From contig NZ_SMKL01000066.1 of NCBI RefSeq assembly GCF_004348545.1, positions 1 to 34,706 on the forward strand: a stretch of 34,706 nt of DNA. Reading direction: 5' to 3'. This document shows positions 7,435-14,172 of the stretch, one piece after another. The notes under the pieces were generated by a model. It had not been told where the DNA came from. It saw only the letters and a program-made list of their open reading frames with translations, and made no database searches. Source of the DNA: Jiangella ureilytica (GTDB lineage Bacteria; Actinomycetota; Actinomycetes; Jiangellales; Jiangellaceae). Numbering within the stretch: the first letter of the stretch is position 1; each line of letters begins with the position of its first letter. Both the position numbers and the translations under genes were made by a program.

Positions 7435-7908
7435 ATGACCAGTCACCACTACACGACCACCGTCCGCTGGACCGGCGACCAGGGCACCGGCACCGCGTCG
7501 TACCGCGGTTACTCGCGCCGCCACGACATCGAGGCCGACGGCAGGCCGGTCCTCGCCGCCAGCTCGGACCCGGCGTTCCGCGGCGAGGCGGACCGCTGGA
7601 ACCCGGAGCTGCTGTTCGTCGCGGCGCTCTCGGAGTGCCACATGCTGCAGTACCTGCACCTGTGCGCGGCCGCCGGCGTCGTCGTGGTCGGCTACGAGGA
7701 CACCGCCGGCGGCACCATGGAGATGACGCCCGACGGCGGCGGCGCGTTCACCGAGGTGGTGCTGCGCCGCGCCGTCACCGTCGCCCACCCGGGCATGGCC
7801 GACGAGGCCGCGAAGCTGCATGAGCGGGCGCACGAGCTCTGCTTCCTGGCCTCGTCCGTGCGGATGCCCGTGCGGCACGAGCCGACGGTGACGGTCGCGG
7901 CCGGGTGA
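7435..7908 (+). CDS. OsmC/Ohr-family peroxide-detoxifying protein
   Basis: This 157-residue protein belongs to the OsmC superfamily of thiol-dependent peroxidases that reduce organic hydroperoxides. The peroxidatic cysteine should be C68 (LSECHMLQYLHLC) and the resolving cysteine C136 (HELCFLASS). NPELLFVAALSECH is the typical active-site helix. An extra cysteine, C77, lies nine residues after the first. The ATG at 7435 has a GGGAGAGG Shine-Dalgarno sequence at 7425-7432. The stop overlaps the GTG start of the phosphotransferase (GTGA), so the two are co-translated. It is more like the general OsmC-like subgroup than Ohr. Confidence 0.87.
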   Translation: MTSHHYTTTVRWTGDQGTGTASYRGYSRRHDIEADGRPVLAASSDPAFRGEADRWNPELLFVAALSECHMLQYLHLCAAAGVVVVGYEDTAGGTMEMTPDGGGAFTEVVLRRAVTVAHPGMADEAAKLHERAHELCFLASSVRMPVRHEPTVTVAAG

Positions 7909-8900
7909 GGCTCGACGACCTCCGCGACTGGATTGACGCCGACTTCGGCGTCCGGTTCGTCGAGGTGACGCCCATCGGCCATGGCGCCGACGCGGCGGCC
8001 TCGGTCTGGCAGGTGACGCAGAGGGATCGCACGCGCTATGCGGTGAAGTGGAGCGGTGGCGGGTCGGCGGCCGGGCTGCTGCTGCCGGCCCGGCTCGCGG
8101 AGCTGGGCGTCGACGGCGTCCCGGCGCCGGTCCGCACGCACGAGGGCGGGCTGTGGAGCGAGCGGGACGGGCGGCGGCTCTCTGTGCAGCCGTGGGTCGC
8201 CGACCGGCGGGCGGTCGACACCGCGATGACGCCCGCGCAATGGACGGCGTACGGCGCGCTGCTTGCGCGGGTGCACGCGGTGCCGACGGCCGACACCGTC
8301 GTCCGCGCGCTGCCGGTCGAGGACCACCGCCCGGACGAGCTGCTGGCGACGACGGCGACGGTGACGGCGCGGCTGGGCGGCGCGGGCGACGACGGCGACG
8401 ACCTCGTTCGCGGGCTGGCAGCGGCGTGGCGCGGCGGCGCCGGGCTGCTCGGCGCACTGACCGCCCGGGCGGCCGTCCTCGGTGACGGGCTGCGCGACCG
8501 CACCGCTCACCCCGTCGCCGTCTGCCACACCGACGCGCACCTGGGCAACGTCCTGCTCGGCGACGACGGGACGGTCTGGCTCATCGACTGGGACGACGCG
8601 ACCCTGGCGCCGCCCGAGCGCGACCTCATGTTCGTCGTCGGCGGGCTGCCCGGGTTCGCCCCGGTGGGTGCCCGTGAGCTGGCCTGGTTCGCTGCCGGCT
8701 ACGGCCCGGTCGACCCGGATCCGGACCGGCTCGCGTACTACCGGACGGTCCGGGCACTGGCCGATCTCACCGAGTTCGCCGTCGAGATCCTCGACCACGA
8801 CGTCGGTCGCGAGGGCCGGGAGTTCGCGCTGCGGATCGTGCGGGCCGAGCTGGCCGGCGCGGGACTGGCCGCCCTCGCCGTCGCCGATCATGGGGCGTGA
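7905..8900 (+). CDS. aminoglycoside/choline-kinase-like phosphotransferase
   Basis: This 331-residue protein has the protein-kinase-like phosphotransferase fold (APH family), which phosphorylates small hydroxylated molecules with ATP. The ATP-binding lysine is probably K48 (YAVKW). The catalytic loop is CHTDAHLGNVLL with D210 and N215, where HGD is more usual. The metal-binding motif IDWDD (D228) follows. The GTG start overlaps the OsmC stop by 4 bases. The UBP zinc-finger gene starts 4 bases after its end. The substrate is not predictable from motifs; homoserine, choline, fructosamine or antibiotics are all used in this family. Confidence 0.83.
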   Translation: MRLDDLRDWIDADFGVRFVEVTPIGHGADAAASVWQVTQRDRTRYAVKWSGGGSAAGLLLPARLAELGVDGVPAPVRTHEGGLWSERDGRRLSVQPWVADRRAVDTAMTPAQWTAYGALLARVHAVPTADTVVRALPVEDHRPDELLATTATVTARLGGAGDDGDDLVRGLAAAWRGGAGLLGALTARAAVLGDGLRDRTAHPVAVCHTDAHLGNVLLGDDGTVWLIDWDDATLAPPERDLMFVVGGLPGFAPVGARELAWFAAGYGPVDPDPDRLAYYRTVRALADLTEFAVEILDHDVGREGREFALRIVRAELAGAGLAALAVADHGA

Positions 8901-8904
8901 GACC

Positions 8905-9207
8905 ATGACGGCCATGAGGACCTGCACGCACCTGGACACGGTCGCCGAGGTGACGCCGTCGGGTACCGGCTGCGTCGAGTGCCTGCGCGAGGGCGGCCGC
9001 TGGGTGCACCTGCGGCTCTGCATGGCGTGCGGCCACGTGGGCTGCTGCAACAGCTCGCCGGGCAAGCACGCCACCGCGCACGCGCACGAGCACCCCGACC
9101 ACCCGATCATCCGGTCCTACGAGCCGGGCGAGGACTGGTGGTATTGCTACGCCGACGAGCTCACGTTCGAGATCGAGGGGCAGGAGCCGGCGCCGTCACA
9201 TCCGTGA
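8905..9207 (+). CDS. UBP-type zinc finger protein
   Basis: This 100-residue protein is almost entirely a UBP-type (ZnF-UBP) zinc finger: TCTH near the start, CVEC (23-26), CMACGHVGCC (39-48) and a run of histidines HATAHAHEHPDH, then WWYCYADE. Eukaryotic relatives bind the ubiquitin C-terminus. Stand-alone actinobacterial versions have no established function and may recognise a free C-terminal tail. The ATG at 8905 is 4 bases after the phosphotransferase stop; a second ATG at 8914 is possible. It is the last gene of the OsmC-phosphotransferase operon. Confidence 0.85.
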   Translation: MTAMRTCTHLDTVAEVTPSGTGCVECLREGGRWVHLRLCMACGHVGCCNSSPGKHATAHAHEHPDHPIIRSYEPGEDWWYCYADELTFEIEGQEPAPSHP

Positions 9208-9222
9208 GCCGTCGTCGACGGT

Positions 9223-9277
9223 CACGCCGTGCTCCACCGGTGGTGCGCACCTGCACCTGACCCCGTACCGCGGCGTG
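9223..9277. terminator. dyad region between convergent genes
   Basis: CACGCCG (9223-9229) and CGGCGTG (9271-9277) are complementary, with the perfect palindrome CCACCGGTGG (9234-9243) between them. The site lies between two convergent genes and could act as a bidirectional terminator. No T-run is present. Confidence 0.35.
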
Positions 9278-9287
9278 AGCTGGTGCG

Positions 9288-10088
9288 TCAGCGTCCGACG
9301 GCGTCGGCGATGAGCTCGACCTGACCGGGATCGCCGCTGCACGGGTAGAGCACGACGTCGGTACAGCCCGCGTCCCGCAGCCGGGTCAGCTCGGTGCGGA
9401 TCCGCGCGGGGCTGGTCCACGTGTCCGCCCTGGCCGGGCCGAAGTACTCGGCGCCGTAGTAGTGGCGGATGTAGTCGTCGGCGACGGCGTTCGCGGCGGC
9501 GCCGAGGCCGACGTACCGGCCGGTCACGACCCGGGGCCGGCCCTCGCGCCCGGCGTCGGCCCAGGCCTTCGCCAGCGTCGCGGCGCCGGAACGCAGCAGG
9601 TCGAGGCCGAACAGCGGCGCCACCCAGCCCTCGCTCGGCGCGGTGGCGGCGCGCTCGACGGCGGCGGGCACGGTGCCGCCGAGCAGGGTCCGCGCCGCCG
9701 CCTGCAGGCCCGGCAGCGCCCGCCGGAACGTGGCGAGCCGTCCGGCGGTCGCCACGCCGCTCGCCGCGTAGTCCGCGGGCCAGCCCCCCATGCCGAGGCC
9801 GGCCACCACCCGTCCGCCCGAGAGCCGGTCGACCGACGAGAGCTGCTTGGCCAGCAGGGTCGGGTTGCCCCGCCAGTTCACGTTGAGCACCGTCGTCACG
9901 AGCTCGACGCGGGAGGTCGTCGCCGCGGCCGCGGCCAGCGCCGTCAGGGGGTCGAGGTTGTCGTAGACGAGGCGGTCGATGACGCCCACCGACGCGAAGC
10001 CCCGTCGTTCCGCCGCCTCGGCCCACGCGCCGATGGTGGTCATGTCCGCATCCGGCACGGCGGCCGGCAGCCCGATTCCGATCCTCAT
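9288..10088 (-). CDS. LLM-class (F420-type) oxidoreductase
   Basis: This 266-residue protein has the luciferase-like monooxygenase TIM-barrel signature, which in actinobacteria usually means an F420-dependent oxidoreductase. Visible marks are MRIGIGLP at the N-terminus, WAEAAERRGFASVGVIDRL (about 22-40), VELVTTVL and the loop LLAKQLSSVDRLSGGRVVAGLGMGG. The C-terminal part is TELTRLRDAGCTDVVLYPCSGDPGQVELIAD. It is slightly shorter than the usual 280-340 residues. The start is the ATG at 10086-10088 with a TACCGT box 8 bases upstream, so the leader is very short. Substrate unknown. A flavin-dependent member of the same fold is the alternative. Confidence 0.85.
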   Translation of the reverse strand: MRIGIGLPAAVPDADMTTIGAWAEAAERRGFASVGVIDRLVYDNLDPLTALAAAAATTSRVELVTTVLNVNWRGNPTLLAKQLSSVDRLSGGRVVAGLGMGGWPADYAASGVATAGRLATFRRALPGLQAAARTLLGGTVPAAVERAATAPSEGWVAPLFGLDLLRSGAATLAKAWADAGREGRPRVVTGRYVGLGAAANAVADDYIRHYYGAEYFGPARADTWTSPARIRTELTRLRDAGCTDVVLYPCSGDPGQVELIADAVGR

Positions 10089-10202
10089 ACCCGACGACGG
10101 TAGGAAGCCGACGACAGGGCGGTCTTGAAGGATTCGGACGGACTCGGAAGCGAGGCGCAGCCTTCATGCACCCATGCCCGCGACACCGCCGTCAACTCGA
10201 TG

Positions 10203-11579
10203 TCAGGCCCGGGCAGGCGGGATGTTGTGGTTGGAGCGGAACAGGTTGGCCGGGTCGTAGGCCGCCTTGACCGCCGCCAGTCGCTCCCAGGTGGGCGACG
10301 GGTAGGCGCTGCGGGCGTGCTGCGGGCCGTCGTCGCTGACGAAGTTGACGTAGGAGCCGGGGACGTCCTGGTCGAGGGCGGCGGTGAGCTCGTCGACCCA
10401 CTGCCGCCGGCCCGGCCGGTCCTGCGGGCCGAGCACCATCGACACCACGTTGACCATGACCTTCGCGGCCCGGTGGCCATAGGCCGTCGCGTCGTCGGGC
10501 ACCCGTGAGATCGCGCCGCCGAGGACCCGCAGCTGGACCAGCCGCAGCGGCGCGTCCGACCTGGTCAGGTGGGCGACGATCGTCTCGGCGGTGGCGAGGT
10601 CGACGTGGTCGAGGTAGCCCGTGGTGCCGACGGTGACCGGCCGGGGCGCGGCGGGATCGTCCGGCGGGAACAGACCCGGGTACGGCATCGGGCGCACCAG
10701 GTCGGCCACGGGCGTGGCGATGCCGCGGAACGGGGCGATCGCCTGCCGGCCCGCCTCCGCCGGGCCGGCGTAGCAGAGCGTGCCCATGATGACGAGCTGC
10801 CCGCGCAGGTGTGCGGGGACGAACGGCAGCGGCGGGGCGGGCATGACGGTGGCGATGGTGCTGAGCTGGTCCGGCGCGGCGGCGGCCGCGGCGGCGAACG
10901 CCGCGATGTTCTCGGCGGTCGCCGGCAGCAGGAGCAGCCCGCCGACGATCGACGGGAGCTCGTGCAGGCGGTACCGGAACCGGGTGACGACGCCGAAGTT
11001 GCCGCCGCCGCCGCGGATCGCCCAGAACAGGTCCGGGTGGGTGTCCGCGTCCACGTGCAGGATCGGCCCGTCGGCGGTGACGACCTCGGCGGCGAGCAGG
11101 TTGTCGATCGTCAGGCCGTGCAGCCGGGAGAGGTGGCCGACGCCGCCGCCCAAGGTGATGCCGCCGATGCCCACCGAGCCGGTGTCGCCGAACCCTGTGG
11201 CCAGCCCGTGCTCGGCGGCCGCCGTCGTGTACGCCCCGGCGGTCAGCCCGCCGCCGGCCCACGCGGTGCGCGTCTCGAGGTCGATGTCGAGCCCGGTGAG
11301 CCCGCGCACGTCGACGACGAGGCCGTCGTCGATCACGCCGTGGCCGGCGGCGCTGTGCCCGCCGGCGCGCACCGACAGGGGGACACCGACGTCGCGGGCG
11401 ACGCCGACGGCCGCGGCCACGCCGGCCGCGCCGTCCGGGCGGACGATCGCCGCCGGGCGCCGGTCGAAGCCGCCGGCGAGCAGGGCGCGAGCCGCGTCGT
11501 AGCCGTCGTCGCCGGGCACGATGACCTGTCCGTCGACCATGGAACGGAGCTGGGGGAGGGGTAGCTGGTTGTCGATCAT
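10203..11579 (-). CDS. FAD-linked oxidase, berberine-bridge-enzyme type
   Basis: This 458-residue protein belongs to the PCMH/VAO flavoprotein family with a C-terminal BBE segment (YDPANLFRSNHNI). The FAD-binding domain shows VRAGGHSAAGHG with H75, the residue that forms the 8-alpha-histidyl FAD bond in this family. The usual second anchor, a Cys in the GLTCD motif, is replaced by Ile158 (GLTIDN), so the cofactor should be held by one covalent bond. The enzyme probably oxidises an alcohol, sugar or secondary metabolite with O2. The ATG at 11577-11579 follows an ECF41-type promoter (11620-11646), divergent from the sigma-factor gene. I infer that it is this sigma factor's target. Confidence 0.87.
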   Translation of the reverse strand: MIDNQLPLPQLRSMVDGQVIVPGDDGYDAARALLAGGFDRRPAAIVRPDGAAGVAAAVGVARDVGVPLSVRAGGHSAAGHGVIDDGLVVDVRGLTGLDIDLETRTAWAGGGLTAGAYTTAAAEHGLATGFGDTGSVGIGGITLGGGVGHLSRLHGLTIDNLLAAEVVTADGPILHVDADTHPDLFWAIRGGGGNFGVVTRFRYRLHELPSIVGGLLLLPATAENIAAFAAAAAAAPDQLSTIATVMPAPPLPFVPAHLRGQLVIMGTLCYAGPAEAGRQAIAPFRGIATPVADLVRPMPYPGLFPPDDPAAPRPVTVGTTGYLDHVDLATAETIVAHLTRSDAPLRLVQLRVLGGAISRVPDDATAYGHRAAKVMVNVVSMVLGPQDRPGRRQWVDELTAALDQDVPGSYVNFVSDDGPQHARSAYPSPTWERLAAVKAAYDPANLFRSNHNIPPARA

Positions 11580-11619
11580 GTCGAGCCGTCCTCGTCGCGA
11601 GATGTGTCGTTCCTCGCTT

Positions 11620-11646
11620 GACGATGCGGCCGCGCGAAGTGTGACT
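11620..11646 (-). promoter_or_regulatory. ECF41-type promoter of the FAD oxidase gene
   Basis: On the minus strand the order is AGTCACA (11640-11646), 16 bases, then CGTC (11620-11623). This matches the ECF41 promoter pattern I recall (TGTCACA at -35, CGTC at -10) in 6 of 7 and 4 of 4 positions. It points at the FAD oxidase gene 40 bases downstream. The adjacent divergent gene encodes an ECF41-type sigma factor. Confidence 0.65.
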
Positions 11647-11658
11647 CCGACCCGCCGA

Positions 11659-11685
11659 GGTCACACGTCGGCCCGCTCGTTCGTC
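11659..11685 (+). promoter_or_regulatory. ECF41-type promoter of the sigma-factor gene
   Basis: GGTCACA (11659-11665), 16 bases, then CGTC (11682-11685) repeats the pattern and exact spacing found on the opposite strand. It implies autoregulation of the sigma-factor gene, which starts at 11709 after a strong GGGAGGAGG (11694-11702). Confidence 0.65.
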
Positions 11686-11708
11686 ATCAGTACGGGAGGA
11701 GGTGCCTG

Positions 11709-12623
11709 ATGACCGATCCGAGCCTGACGGCGATCATGAGCGAGCGGCGCCGGCTGATCAACCTGGCGTACCGGCTGCTCGGCTCGCTCACCGACGCCGA
11801 GGACGTGGTGCAGGAGACCTACGCTCGCTGGTACGCGATGCCGGAGGAGCAGCGCGACGCCGTCGAGACCCCCGCGGCCTGGCTGACCACCGTCGCGAGC
11901 CGCATCTGCCTCGATCAGCTCGGTTCCGCCCGGGCCCGGCGCGAGAGCTACGTCGGCGAGTGGATCCCCGAGCCGGTGCCGGACCGCACGGAGTGGGTCA
12001 CCGGCCGCCCGGCCACCGAGGCCGCCGAGGCCGCGGACCCGGCCGACCGCGTCACCCTCGACGAGTCGATCAGCATGGCCTTCCTCGTCGTCCTCGACTC
12101 CATGACCCCGGCCGAGCGCGTGGCGTTCGTGCTGCACGACGTGTTCCGCTACTCCTTCCCCGAGGTGGCCGAGATCGTCGGACGCACGCCGGCCGCCTGC
12201 CGCAAGCTGGCCTCGTCGGCCCGCCGCCGCATCGACGCGACCCGGGCGCCCGCCGTCCCGGCCGACCGGCACGCCGAGCTCGTCCGCGACTTCAAGGACG
12301 CCTGGGCGGCCAAGGACATCCAGGCCCTCGTCGGACTGCTCGACCCCGACGCGACGGCGATCAGCGACGGCGGCGGCATCGTCCCCGCCTCGCTCGACCC
12401 GGTGCGCACCGGCGAGGGCATCGCCCGCTTCCTCGTCGAGGTCGTCGCCCCGCTGACGTCGCTGCAGGTGCTGGAACGGACGGTCAACGGCCGGCCCGGC
12501 CTGGTGCTGCAGCGCGACGGGGCGACGGTGACCGTGCTGGCCTTCGATGTCGACGGCGACCGGATCACGCGCATCTGGGCGGTGCGCAACCCGGAGAAGC
12601 TGCGCAGCTGGACCACCGGCTGA
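11709..12623 (+). CDS. ECF41-type RNA polymerase sigma factor with SnoaL-like C-terminal domain
   Basis: This 304-residue sigma factor has region 2 (LINLAYRLLGSLTDAEDVVQ, about 16-35) and region 4 (about 120-175, helix-turn-helix SFPEVAEIVGRTPAACRKLASSA). It then has a SnoaL/NTF2-like domain (about 185-300). Three marks of group ECF41 are present: WIPEP at 85-89 (usually WLPEP), DGGG at 220-223 and NPEKL at 294-298 (usually NPDKL). In this group the fused C-terminal domain replaces a separate anti-sigma factor and tunes activity. No anti-sigma gene is nearby, as expected. Known ECF41 genes sit beside an oxidoreductase, epimerase or carboxymuconolactone-decarboxylase gene; here the divergent FAD oxidase fits. 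The inducing signal is unknown. The ATG has a strong Shine-Dalgarno sequence. Confidence 0.93.
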   Translation: MTDPSLTAIMSERRRLINLAYRLLGSLTDAEDVVQETYARWYAMPEEQRDAVETPAAWLTTVASRICLDQLGSARARRESYVGEWIPEPVPDRTEWVTGRPATEAAEAADPADRVTLDESISMAFLVVLDSMTPAERVAFVLHDVFRYSFPEVAEIVGRTPAACRKLASSARRRIDATRAPAVPADRHAELVRDFKDAWAAKDIQALVGLLDPDATAISDGGGIVPASLDPVRTGEGIARFLVEVVAPLTSLQVLERTVNGRPGLVLQRDGATVTVLAFDVDGDRITRIWAVRNPEKLRSWTTG

Positions 12624-12871
12624 TCATGAACCCAGGGCGCTCCGCCCGTAGGTGACCCGCGGACGAGGTGCCGGCGCTCGGCACGTCCGTGACGCCGGTG
12701 GGCATCAGCGCCACCGGCTGCGCGCCGAGGACGGCCACCGCGGCGGCGGTGGGTCCGGCCGGTCGGGCCGGCGATGTGTGGCCATCGCCACGAGCCTCGT
12801 CGGCGGCGGACCGGCGCCGCATCGGCCTGAAGTCGACGGCGGTGCGACCAGCGGCCAAGGCCGTCGTCGCC
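12624..12871. other. intergenic stretch with possible gene remnant
   Basis: A short hairpin GGGCG-CTC-CGCCC (12635-12647) follows the sigma-factor gene and may terminate it. The rest has no recognisable gene. A minus-strand frame from a TTG at 12858 down to 12565 keeps G/C-rich third positions as far as about 12655 (it would contain AVAVLGAQPVALMPTG). It matches no family I know and then runs antisense into the sigma-factor gene. It may be a decayed fragment. Confidence 0.3.
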
Positions 12872-13762
12872 TCAGGACAAAATCACCGACCGGGTGAGGT
12901 TGCGCGGCCGGTCGGGATCGAAACCCTTGGCGAGGGCGGCGGCGACAGCCAGGCGCTGGACGCGGACGAGGTCCGCGACGGGGTCGAGCGGGTCGGCGAC
13001 GACGGTGGCGCCGAGGGCCGTAACCTCCTCGCCCAGGCCGCCGGGCACCAGCCCGCCGAGGAACCAGACCAGGCTGGCGCCGTCGGTCAGGCTGACCGGG
13101 CCGTGGCGGTAGTCCATGGCGGGGTAGGCGTCGGCCCACGACAGCGACGCCTCGCGCATCTTCAGCGCGGCCTCCTGCGCCAGTCCGGTGGTCCAGCCGG
13201 TGCCGAGGAAGGTGTACGGACGGCGCTCCAGCAGGTCGTCGCCGATGGGCCAGGCGAGGGCGTGCTCGAGATCGGCGAGCGCCTGGTCGACCGGCGCGCC
13301 GAGGTGCGCGCGCAGCATCGTCAAGGCGGTCGTGGCGAACCGGGTCTGCACCACCGACCTCTCGTCGGCGAAGTCGAGCACGACCAGCTCGTCGGCGGCG
13401 TCGGCGACCTCGGCGTCGGGCACGGCGGTGACGGCGGTGGCCGGGACCCCGCGCAGGCGGTCGAGCAGCTGCAGGACCTCGGTGGTGGTGCCGGAGCGAG
13501 TGATGGCGAGGACGCGGTCGTAGGACCGGCCCTCGGGGAACTCGGACGCGGCGAACGCGTCCGTCTCGCCGTGACCGCTCGCCTCACGCAGGGCGGCGTA
13601 CGCCTGGGCCATGAACCACGAGGTGCCGCAGCCGACGACGGCGACACGGTCGCCGTCGCGCGGCAGCACGCCCGCGTTCTCGTGGGCGACCTGGGACGCA
13701 CGCCGCCAGCAGTCGCCCTGACTGTCGATCTCCTTCAGCACGTGTCCGCCGCCCAGCACCAT
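12872..13762 (-). CDS. SIS-domain amino-sugar isomerase/deaminase (GlmS-C / AgaS-like)
   Basis: This 296-residue protein is a double SIS-domain enzyme like the isomerase half of GlmS and the AgaS / NagB-II deaminases. These interconvert ketose-6-phosphates with amino-sugar-6-phosphates. The first SIS domain (about 38-160) has VVGCGTSWF (42-50) and ITRSGTTTEVLQLL (87-100), the phosphosugar-binding serine loop. The second has FLGTGWTTGLAQEAALKMREAS and the AYPAMDYRHGP segment that matches AYPAGELKHGP of GlmS. No glutaminase domain is present. The ATG at 13760-13762 lies 3 bases after GGAGG; the adjacent in-frame GTG is better spaced. It is divergent from the GH109-like gene, and the pairing suggests amino-sugar catabolism. 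MurQ-like function is less likely. Confidence 0.87.
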   Translation of the reverse strand: MVLGGGHVLKEIDSQGDCWRRASQVAHENAGVLPRDGDRVAVVGCGTSWFMAQAYAALREASGHGETDAFAASEFPEGRSYDRVLAITRSGTTTEVLQLLDRLRGVPATAVTAVPDAEVADAADELVVLDFADERSVVQTRFATTALTMLRAHLGAPVDQALADLEHALAWPIGDDLLERRPYTFLGTGWTTGLAQEAALKMREASLSWADAYPAMDYRHGPVSLTDGASLVWFLGGLVPGGLGEEVTALGATVVADPLDPVADLVRVQRLAVAAALAKGFDPDRPRNLTRSVILS

Positions 13763-14172
13763 GGTCCTCCAACGGTCGATCGCGCGTGGTCAGATGTGAG
13801 CGATATGCGATGTTATCAGTCACGTTAGTGCAGTCCAGTCTTGACAATCATTGGGCTCGGCGGCACGCGCGACGCGCGAGAGGCCGCCGGCACTGAGCGA
13901 GTGTGAGCGTTCATGACGTTTTTCAGTCGAGAACGCTTGACATCGAGCACGCGGCGTCGACAGGATGTGCCCATTGGGGTGCATTCGCCGCCCTCGGTGA
14001 AGCCCTCAGAGCGTTGACCTGAGCGTGTTGAAGCCGCCGGAGCTCCTTCGGCGGCCACCCGAGTTCCGTCGAACCGATCCACCGGGGTCCGCCGTTCCAC
14101 GACAGCTTCGCCATGCCTTGCCGACCCCGGTGAGCCGAACGGTCCACCGAACCTCAACAGCAGGAGGTAGTC
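13763..14172. promoter_or_regulatory. 410-bp divergent control region, SIS gene / GH109-like gene
   Basis: No gene is seen here. Rightward, TTGACA (13937-13942) and CAGGAT (13961-13966), 18 bases apart, form a good promoter, leaving a leader of about 200 nt. Leftward, a weaker TGGACT-N16-TAACAT (13810-13837, minus strand) precedes the SIS gene. An inverted repeat AGCGTTC (13906-13912) / GAACGCT (13931-13937) abuts the rightward -35 and could be an operator. A leader hairpin is formed by GCCGCCG (14033-14039) and CGGCGGC (14049-14055). The GH109-like gene has Shine-Dalgarno AGGAGG before the ATG at 14173. Confidence 0.5.

Noticed and set aside
7402-8457. N-terminal extension of the ketoacyl synthase frame up to 8457
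   Set aside because: The extension is Arg/Pro-rich, antisense to the OsmC and phosphotransferase genes, and KAS III begins naturally at the ATG at 7401.
11640-11665. TGTGA...TCACA inverted repeat as a CRP site
   Set aside because: The gap is 16 bases rather than 6; the halves are better explained as the -35 boxes of two divergent ECF41-type promoters.
12565-12858. 97-codon minus-strand frame between the sigma factor and SIS genes
   Set aside because: TTG start, antisense overlap with the sigma-factor gene and no recognised family; kept only as a possible remnant in the intergenic entry.
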